A DNA stretch of 64,000 nucleotides from contig NZ_CH902583.1 in the NCBI RefSeq assembly GCF_000152965.1, positions 492,302-556,301 on the forward strand. The letters are read 5' to 3'. This document shows, one piece after another, positions 57,928-64,000 of the stretch (within the stretch, counting starts at the first letter, position 1; each line of letters begins with the position of its first letter). The DNA is from Roseobacter sp. MED193 (GTDB lineage: Bacteria; Pseudomonadota; Alphaproteobacteria; Rhodobacterales; Rhodobacteraceae). The notes below the pieces were generated by a model that saw only the letters and a program-made list of their open reading frames with translations, was not told where the DNA came from and did not search any database. Position numbers and translations under genes: made by a program.

Positions 57928-57948
57928 CCTAGTTTCACAAAAGTGAAA
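57928..57948 (-). promoter_or_regulatory. candidate operator or promoter element upstream of family member 3
   Basis: Holds TTTCAC-AAAA-GTGAAA, a perfect 6-bp inverted repeat (57933–57948). The 14 bases CCTAGTTTCACAAA (57928–57941) recur exactly at 59017–59030, which is 104 bases upstream of member 1. The function is inferred from that repetition and placement only. Confidence 0.35.
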
Positions 57949-58024
57949 AGGTAGATAAAACGCAGGTGTTCAGGTATGAATGCCTAAATCGGCACCAAAA
58001 CAGGGCCAATGCGAGACAACAGCC

Positions 58025-58438
58025 CTAAGAAAGCGGCTGACACTTGCCAGTACCACGGGACTCATTGAAGTATCCATTCAGATAGGCCGTCAAGGTCGCC
58101 TTCATCGTCTTCGTATTCAGCCGCACAAGGTATTGTGCGCTTGTTGTCGTGTTTCCTTGAAGTGGCAGGTTCTTGACTGTCCAGGAAATCGTGTAACGAG
58201 AGGCTCCGGTTTCTTCCAACACCGCAGCAATGGGTTTTCCATATACATGGTGGATGGTTCTATCATAGGCCATTGCCGAACCGCGGTTGTCGCGAAACTC
58301 GAACAGCACCTTTGGAGGCACCAAGTTGTCACTACTATGCGCCGTCATTTCGCACATGATACGGTCTGCAGCATGGGCTTGACCGCCAACAAAAAGTCCA
58401 GCCGCGAGCACCAGGCCCAAATTTTTGAGCTGTTTCAT
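58025..58438 (-). CDS. small secreted protein, family member 2 of a tandem set
   Basis: 137 residues from the ATG at 58438 (GGGA eight bases upstream; an ATG at 58450 is in frame). Signal peptide (MKQLKNLGLVLAAGLFVGG ... AHA). Mature part starts DRIMCEMTAHS, very like IQIRCEMTELS of member 1, and ends GTGKCQPLS. Block YTISWTVKNLPLQ is the shared tryptophan block, and KPIAAVLEE matches NPIIAVVTS of member 1. It lies 22 bases behind member 1, so both are one transcript. Confidence 0.78.
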   Translation of the reverse strand: MKQLKNLGLVLAAGLFVGGQAHAADRIMCEMTAHSSDNLVPPKVLFEFRDNRGSAMAYDRTIHHVYGKPIAAVLEETGASRYTISWTVKNLPLQGNTTTSAQYLVRLNTKTMKATLTAYLNGYFNESRGTGKCQPLS

Positions 58439-58460
58439 TTTATATCCCATTTTCTATTTT

Positions 58461-58913
58461 TCAAACTCTGCGGCAGTTTCCGGTCAGAAAGGCCGGATTA
58501 GTCCCATGAGGGCGATCATCACTCACCTGTAAAATCAGCCTGTTGTTTGTCAGGCTCAACGAAGCCAGAAATTTGTAAAAGCCTGACATTCTGCGCTCCA
58601 CCGCTCGAAGGTCGGGCATGGTCCAACGAAATTTGATCTTGCCGCCCTCTAGAGAGGTCACAACTGCGATAATTGGATTTTTGGAAATGGTCCGCGTCAA
58701 AGGCCCCTGCACGCGCACTACTTCTCGTGCTTCGTTAAGATAGACATCCAAACTCCAAGGGTGCTGATTGAGTGGGGCAACGATCCGCTTTCCCTGGGAC
58801 AACTCGGTCATCTCACAACGGATTTGGATGTCCTTTGCCAGAGCAGGCAGCGCAGAAAAACCAAAACACAGCACCACCATTGCGGCCTGTGACACTGGTC
58901 TAGAAAAACGCAA
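58461..58913 (-). CDS. small secreted protein, family member 1 of a tandem set
   Basis: 150 residues from a TTG at 58913, which has GAAGGA eight bases upstream; the frame also has a TTG at 58919 with too short a spacing. Signal peptide (MRFSRPVSQAAMVVLCFGFS ... ALA), then IQIRCEMTELS and a C-terminal LTGNCRRV. IKFRWTMPDLRA is the shared tryptophan block. No known function. Confidence 0.75.
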   Translation of the reverse strand: MRFSRPVSQAAMVVLCFGFSALPALAKDIQIRCEMTELSQGKRIVAPLNQHPWSLDVYLNEAREVVRVQGPLTRTISKNPIIAVVTSLEGGKIKFRWTMPDLRAVERRMSGFYKFLASLSLTNNRLILQVSDDRPHGTNPAFLTGNCRRV

Positions 58914-58984
58914 AATCAAAATCCTTCACTACCCAAAATGCCGTTTTTCAATTCCACCAAATGCAAAAATACAAATGACACACA

Positions 58985-59014
58985 GAAAAATGCCCTCAAA
59001 ATCACTTTGAGGGC
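58985..59014 (-). terminator. terminator of the sarcosine oxidase operon
   Basis: A 9-bp stem (GCCCTCAAA / TTTGAGGGC) followed on the minus strand by ATTTTTC. It lies 50 bases after the soxG stop. Confidence 0.8.
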
Positions 59015-59063
59015 ACCCTAGTTTCACAAATTCAGCAATTCAACCTAAAAACGAATGCGACCC

Positions 59064-59630
59064 TCAATAAGCACCCACAGCAGATTGCGGATGCGCCGCG
59101 TTGGACAAGAGATTGAACATATAGACGCCAACCGAGCGGAAGCAGACCACGCGGAAGCTGCCGTCCTCCTGCAGCCAGAAGGCCGCGGCGACCTGCGCTG
59201 TCCTGCTACGGCGAAAGTCACCTGGCGCAAAGGATTCGGGTGACAGATCCACCGGAGCGATCTTGGCAAGAACCTCCCGCGCGCCCTCACCAGTGATGCT
59301 GAAGAAAGACCGCGCATCCGACACGTTGGCGGCCAGGGCATGTTCGCCCTTCAGCGCCTCTGCCAGTTCTGCCGTTTTGGCTACGGCCTCCTCATAAGGA
59401 ACCAGCAACAACAGCTCATCCGGCGACATCCAGGCAGCAGCGCCACCCTCAGCCAGCGACACCTTACGCTGGCCAGGCACCTCGGCTCCGGTAGCAGCTT
59501 TCACAGCGGCCTGCAGTGTTTTGGAAGCGAGGTCGCCGCGCAGGGTAATCATCCCCTGCAGGCCTGCATCTTTGACCGTCGCGATACCGGTGAAGGCAGC
59601 GCCATTGGTTGCGGTGACAGGATTAGACAT
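59064..59630 (-). CDS. soxG: sarcosine oxidase gamma subunit
   Basis: 188 residues from the ATG at 59630, whose first bases overlap the soxA stop by eight. Blocks SLAEGGAAAWMSPDELLLLVP and FAPGDFRRSRTAQVAAAFWL are typical of SoxG, a fold related to the folate domain of aminomethyltransferases. Part of the heterotetrameric enzyme that demethylates sarcosine to glycine. Confidence 0.93.
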   Translation of the reverse strand: MSNPVTATNGAAFTGIATVKDAGLQGMITLRGDLASKTLQAAVKAATGAEVPGQRKVSLAEGGAAAWMSPDELLLLVPYEEAVAKTAELAEALKGEHALAANVSDARSFFSITGEGAREVLAKIAPVDLSPESFAPGDFRRSRTAQVAAAFWLQEDGSFRVVCFRSVGVYMFNLLSNAAHPQSAVGAY

Positions 59631-62600
59631 TCTGCTTCTCCCCTTCCTTGTCATAAAAGACCGGGTCCACGATCTTGGCCTTAAAGATCTTGCCATCGGT
59701 TCCGGGGAACTCGATCACTTCGCCCATACGTTTCGGTCCATGTTTAACCAGCCCCATGGCAATGCCACGGCCCAGCGTCGCCGAGTAATAGGTCGAGGTC
59801 ACTCGGCCAATCACGTTTTGCTGGCCGTTAGCATTGATGCCATTGCCCTTAGCGTAGGCGCCGTCCGGTAGCACTGATCCGTCCACGGTTTCCAGACCTA
59901 CCAGTTTCCACCGATCCGGGTCTGCCATGTGCGAACGCAGGTGCGCGCGCTTGCCCAGGTAGTCTTCTTTCTTCTTCGACAGGGCCCACTGCAGGTTGAG
60001 ATCCTGTGGGATCACGGTCCCGTCGGTCTCATCCCCAATCATGATAAAGCCCTTCTCGGCCCGCAAAATGTGCAGGGTTTCAGTGCCATAGGGCATGACA
60101 TTGAACTCTTTACCCGCTTCCATCAGCGCATCCCAAAAGGCCTGGCCTTCGGAGGCCGCAACCGCGATCTCGTAGGACAGCTCCCCCGAGAAGGAGATCC
60201 GATAGGCGCGCGCTTCAAAGCCGCCGATCTGACCGTCACGCCACTCCATAAAGGGCAGCGCGTCTTTGCTGAGATCCATGCCGCCACCGGCCTGTGCGTT
60301 GAGCTTTTCCAGCACCTTGCGGGCCTTGGGGCCAACAACTGCCACCTGCGCATATTGCTCGGTCACATTGGCGACATAGACCTTCCAATCCCACCATTCA
60401 GTCTGCAGCCACTCTTCCATATGAGCGTGGATGCTATCAGCGCCGCCGGTGGTGGTGTGGCACAGCCAGGTGTCCTCGTCGATGCGAGCAACAACGCCAT
60501 CATCGGACAGAAATCCATTCTCGCTGCACATCAAGCCATAGCGGCATTTGCCGACCTTCAAGGTCGACATCATGTTGGTATACATCATGTCGAGGAACTT
60601 GCCCGCATCCGGACCCTTGACGATCAGCTTGCCCAGGGTCGAGGCGTCGAGCAGCCCGAGATTTTCGCGGGTGTTCTTGACCTCACGGTTCACCGCGTCA
60701 TGACGGCTCTCGCCGCTGCGGGTATAGGCAAACGGACGGCGCCACTGGCCAACCGGCTCCCAATCCGCACCATTGGCATCGTTCCAGTCATAGATCGGCG
60801 TCTTGCGCACCGGCTGGAAGATTTCGCCACGGGCCTCGCCACCAATCGCGCCCATCGAAATGGGGTGATAGGGTGGACGGAAGGTGGTAGTACCGACCTG
60901 CGGGATTTCCGAATTCAGGCTGTCAGCAAGGATCGCCAGGCCGTTGATGTTGCTGAGCTTACCCTGATCGGTTGCCATGCCCAGCGTGGTATAGCGCTTG
61001 GTATGCTCCACGCTTTCATAGCCTTCGCGGGCGGCCAGTTGCACATCCGATACTTTGACGTCGTTCTGATAGTCGAGCCAGGTCTTCATCCGAAGCTTGA
61101 TATCCGCCTTGGCAGGCATCAGCCAGACAGGTTCCATCGCAGCCTCAGTCATAGACTCGCCTTTGGCAGCAGCCACGGCTTTGGCGGGGAAACCAGCACA
61201 CTCCGCCGCCTTGGCACCAGCCACGGCGGCATCCTCAAGCACCGCTCCTAGGCCCAGATTGCCATTGGCAGAACCGGTTGCGATGACAAAGCCTTCGCCA
61301 TTGTCGCCGAGTGGGGGACGCGCCGGATCGGGGCGGAAGAAGGCATTTTCCTTGTCCCAGTTCAACTTACCACCGCAGTGCGACCACAGGTGCACCACCG
61401 GCGACCAGCCGCCGGACATCGCAACCGCATCGGCATCAATCTCTTCCTGGGCGCCACCTTCGCCGTTTTGGGCGCAGATCGCCACCTTTGTCACACGCGG
61501 GCCATCTTTGACACGGGCAATGGCGCGGCCCAGCTCAACCCGGATACCTTTTTCGCGCACGGCCTCCATCAGAGCACCGCCGCCAGTGTCGCGGGCATCC
61601 ACCACGCGCACCACTTCAACGCCGGCCTCATGCAGGCACAGTGCGGTGCGATAGGCATCGTCATTGTTGGTGGCAACCACCACCTTTTGGCCCGGGGTCA
61701 CGCCCCAATTGACCACATAGTCACGCATCGAGGCCGCCAGCATCACGCCCGGCACATCATTGCCGGCAAAGGACAGCGGACGCTCAATCGCGCCGGTCGC
61801 CGTGACGATCTGTTTTGTGCGGATCCGCCACAGACGGTGGCGCGGGCCACCCTGCCCTGGTGCGTGATCTGTCAGGCGCTCATAGCCCAGCACATAGCCG
61901 TGGTCATAGACACCCGAGGCCATGCAGCGATCGCGCAGAGTGACGTTCTTCATGCCGCGCAGCGCGTCCAGGGTCTTTTCGATCCAGACCTCAGGCGCAT
62001 CGCCATCAATGGTGCCGCCGTCCACGGGCGCACGTCCGCCCCAGTGGTTGTTTTGCTCCAGCACCAAGACTTTGGCACCGCTCAGAGCTGCGGCCTTGGC
62101 GGATTGCAGGCCTGCAACACCGCCGCCCACAACAACCACATCAGCAAAGAAGTAAAAGTGCTCGTAGGTGTCAGGATCCTTCAGCTCATTGTCCGGCGCT
62201 TCGCCCAGACCGGCGGATTTGCGGATGATCGGCTCATAGAGATGTTTCCACAGCGGTCGCGGGTGGATGAACATTTTGTAGTAAAACCCAGCCGTCAGGA
62301 AGCGGCTCAGCTTGTTGTTGATCGCCATCACATCAAATTCAAGGCTGGGCCAATGGTTCTGCGACTTGGCGGTCAGACCTGAAAACAACTCGGTGGTGGT
62401 GGCGCGCTGGTTCGGCTCGTAGCGATCACCCGAGCCCAGCTGCATCAGCGCATTGGGCTCTTCCGAGCCCGCCGCAACGACACCACGGGGACGGTGATAT
62501 TTGAACGAGCGGCCCATCATCATCTGATCATTGGCCAGCAGGGCCGAGGCCAGGCTGTCGCCGGCATAGCCCTGCATACGCTTGCCGTTGAAGGTAAAGT

Positions 62601-62655
62601 CGATCTGTTTGGACCGGTCAATCAGCCGACCCTGTTTGGCGAGACGCGTGCTCAT
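59623..62655 (-). CDS. soxA: sarcosine oxidase alpha subunit
   Basis: 1010 residues, the usual length. N-terminal ferredoxin-like part (FTFNGKRMQGYAGDSLASAL), NAD-binding Rossmann motif VVVGGGVAGLQSAKAAA, a second nucleotide domain (GEGFVIATGSANGNLGLGA), and a C-terminal folate/aminomethyltransferase domain (DWEPVGQWRRPF, AEKGFIMIGDETDGTVIP). Transfers the methyl group to tetrahydrofolate. Between soxD and soxG. Confidence 0.97.
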   Translation of the reverse strand: MSTRLAKQGRLIDRSKQIDFTFNGKRMQGYAGDSLASALLANDQMMMGRSFKYHRPRGVVAAGSEEPNALMQLGSGDRYEPNQRATTTELFSGLTAKSQNHWPSLEFDVMAINNKLSRFLTAGFYYKMFIHPRPLWKHLYEPIIRKSAGLGEAPDNELKDPDTYEHFYFFADVVVVGGGVAGLQSAKAAALSGAKVLVLEQNNHWGGRAPVDGGTIDGDAPEVWIEKTLDALRGMKNVTLRDRCMASGVYDHGYVLGYERLTDHAPGQGGPRHRLWRIRTKQIVTATGAIERPLSFAGNDVPGVMLAASMRDYVVNWGVTPGQKVVVATNNDDAYRTALCLHEAGVEVVRVVDARDTGGGALMEAVREKGIRVELGRAIARVKDGPRVTKVAICAQNGEGGAQEEIDADAVAMSGGWSPVVHLWSHCGGKLNWDKENAFFRPDPARPPLGDNGEGFVIATGSANGNLGLGAVLEDAAVAGAKAAECAGFPAKAVAAAKGESMTEAAMEPVWLMPAKADIKLRMKTWLDYQNDVKVSDVQLAAREGYESVEHTKRYTTLGMATDQGKLSNINGLAILADSLNSEIPQVGTTTFRPPYHPISMGAIGGEARGEIFQPVRKTPIYDWNDANGADWEPVGQWRRPFAYTRSGESRHDAVNREVKNTRENLGLLDASTLGKLIVKGPDAGKFLDMMYTNMMSTLKVGKCRYGLMCSENGFLSDDGVVARIDEDTWLCHTTTGGADSIHAHMEEWLQTEWWDWKVYVANVTEQYAQVAVVGPKARKVLEKLNAQAGGGMDLSKDALPFMEWRDGQIGGFEARAYRISFSGELSYEIAVAASEGQAFWDALMEAGKEFNVMPYGTETLHILRAEKGFIMIGDETDGTVIPQDLNLQWALSKKKEDYLGKRAHLRSHMADPDRWKLVGLETVDGSVLPDGAYAKGNGINANGQQNVIGRVTSTYYSATLGRGIAMGLVKHGPKRMGEVIEFPGTDGKIFKAKIVDPVFYDKEGEKQNV

Positions 62656-62701
62656 GTGCTCAGACCTTTCAAAGTGAAGGCGAAGGTTTCAGGGAGGCGG
62701 A

Positions 62702-63043
62702 TCATTCTGCAGCATCCGAGAATTCGCGCCAGCTCCAGCCGGGGCGTTTGGCGGTGATCTTGTCCTTGATCTCCTGCGGTGGCTCAGTGGTCTGGGCCGC
62801 ATAGGTGCCAAAGACCTCCATGGTCATGGTGCAGCGCGCAGCGTGGAACCACTTGCCGCAGCCATTGGCATGACGCCAGCGTTCAAAATGCACGCCCTTA
62901 GGGTTTTCGCGCATGAACAGGTAATCGTGGAACTGGTCGTCGTCCGAGCCAGGGCCATAGCGCTTCAGATGCGCTTCGCCACCGGCACCCAGTTCGGTTT
63001 CTTCGGCTTTTACACCGCAGTAGGGGCATTCAAGGATCAGCAT
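62702..63043 (-). CDS. soxD: sarcosine oxidase delta subunit
   Basis: 113 residues with the zinc site of the family: Cys6 and Cys9 in ECPYCGV, and His58 and Cys62 in HANGCGKWF. It lies between soxB and soxA with short gaps (33 and 46 bases). Confidence 0.95.
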   Translation of the reverse strand: MLILECPYCGVKAEETELGAGGEAHLKRYGPGSDDDQFHDYLFMRENPKGVHFERWRHANGCGKWFHAARCTMTMEVFGTYAAQTTEPPQEIKDKITAKRPGWSWREFSDAAE

Positions 63044-63076
63044 GGTGCTTACTCCGTCCTTTCGAATTTTGCGGCG

Positions 63077-64000
63077 TCAGTGCGCCACACCAGCGGCGAC
63101 GCTCTCGTCGATGAACTTGCCTTCTTTGAAGCGGTCGATCGTGAACTCCTCGGTCAGCGGCGAATGGCCTGTGGCCATCAACTCGGCCATGGCCCAGCCG
63201 GATCCTGGGATGGCCTTGAAACCGCCGGTGCCCCAGCCTGCGTTGATGAAGCAGTTGCCAACGGGCGTTTTCGAGATCAGAGGCGAGCGGTCTCCGGTCA
63301 CATCGACAATACCGCCCCACTGGCGCAGCATTTTCAGACGGCTGACCATCGGGAAAGTCTCGACCAGGGCCCGCACGGTTTCCTCGATATGATGGAAGCT
63401 GCCACGCTGGGTGTAGTTGTTGGCCGCATCCGTGCCGCCGCCAATGACCATCTCGCCCTTGTCGGACTGGGACATGTAGCCGTGTACGGTATTGGCCATC
63501 ACAACCACATCCATGCAAGGTTTGATCGGCTCAGAGACCAGGGCCTGCAGCGCCACGCTTTCCATCGGCAGGCGGAAGCCGGCCATCTCGGACAGGTGCG
63601 AGGCATTGCCCGCAACAACCATGCCCAGCTTGTCACAATCGATCGGGCCTTTGGTGGTCTCGACCCCGGCAACGCGGCCACCTTCGGTGCGCACACCGGT
63701 GACTTCGCATTGCTGGATGATGTCCATGCCCATGTCGGAACAGGCACGGGCATAGCCCCAGGCCACAGCGTCGTGACGGGCGGTGCCGCCGCGCTCCTGC
63801 CAGAGACCACCCAGAACCGGGTAGCGCGGACCATGCAGGTTGATGATCGGCACGATCTCTTTCACCCGCTCGGGGCTGATCCATTCGGTCTGAACCCCCT
63901 GCAGCGCATTGGCATGGGCGGTGCGTTTGTAGCCGCGGATCTCATGCTCGGTCTGCGCCAGCATGATGACGCCACGGGGGCTGAACATCACGTTGTAGTT
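63077..64000 (-). CDS. soxB: sarcosine oxidase beta subunit, N-terminus outside the window
   Basis: Covalent-flavin and amine-oxidising subunit. About 308 residues are visible of a usual length near 417; the frame is open to the window end, so the start and FAD-binding N-terminus are missing. Visible blocks: YPVLGGLWQERGGTARHDAVAWGYA, LRQWGGIVDVTGDRSPLIS, and the C-terminal GWGTGGFKAIPGSGWAMAELM. First gene of soxBDAG. Confidence 0.94.
   Translation of the reverse strand, partial: NYNVMFSPRGVIMLAQTEHEIRGYKRTAHANALQGVQTEWISPERVKEIVPIINLHGPRYPVLGGLWQERGGTARHDAVAWGYARACSDMGMDIIQQCEVTGVRTEGGRVAGVETTKGPIDCDKLGMVVAGNASHLSEMAGFRLPMESVALQALVSEPIKPCMDVVVMANTVHGYMSQSDKGEMVIGGGTDAANNYTQRGSFHHIEETVRALVETFPMVSRLKMLRQWGGIVDVTGDRSPLISKTPVGNCFINAGWGTGGFKAIPGSGWAMAELMATGHSPLTEEFTIDRFKEGKFIDESVAAGVAH

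Overview
The window looks like chromosomal DNA of an alphaproteobacterium of the Roseobacter group (Rhodobacteraceae). The basis is gene content and order: hydrate repair–glnB–glnA, a ccmA-B-C-D-G run, secDF–yajC beside serS, der–bamB–tetratricopeptide protein, and a soxBDAG sarcosine oxidase operon. The codon use is GC-rich. No close species assignment is possible from the sequence alone.

Layout. 1–2.3 kb: ssb, then a low-GC frameshifted fucosyltransferase-like gene, a non-coding stretch with a C10 tract, and tRNA-Leu(UAG). 2.36–5.94 kb: a decayed mobile zone next to the tRNA, holding a small HTH protein, a chemoreceptor, an IS30-type transposase start, a P4-type integrase end and a phage tail gpD-like end. 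5.9–9.6 kb: the NAD(P)H-hydrate repair gene, broken by a GC-rich palindromic insert, then glnB and glnA. 9.7–24.6 kb: mostly single-gene units (Tat amidase, VOC protein, YegD-type Hsp70, MltB-type transglycosylase, DUF3445, DUF1007–NicO metal transport pair, hydrolase–OsmC fusion, DUF6455, purB, TPR protein, isolated fliG, lipid A-type acyltransferase). 24.6–30.3 kb: DUF1223, PilZ and DOPA-dioxygenase-like genes, then the cytochrome c maturation operon. 30.2–35.8 kb: Mth938-like protein, secF, secD, yajC, serS, and a helix-hairpin-helix protein with a histone-H1-like tail. 35.8–40.6 kb: desaturase, der, bamB, TPR membrane protein. 40.9–48.3 kb: RND adaptor and permease, an arginine-methyltransferase-like enzyme, and an SDR. 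48.3–56.8 kb: a (frameshifted?) membrane endonuclease/phosphatase, Atm1-type exporter, LysM protein, LOG protein, orphan lipoprotein, sodB and an FkbM methyltransferase. 56.8–58.9 kb: four tandem small secreted proteins that look like one diverged family. 59–64 kb: soxG, soxA, soxD and the start-truncated soxB.

Most of the window is housekeeping DNA. The least explained parts are the four-gene secreted family with a shared 14-base upstream element, the mobile graveyard next to tRNA-Leu, the palindromic insertion in the hydrate repair gene, and the H1-like HhH protein. Three genes are split between frames (fucosyltransferase-like, hydrate repair, endonuclease/phosphatase). Whether these are real mutations or sequence errors cannot be decided here.
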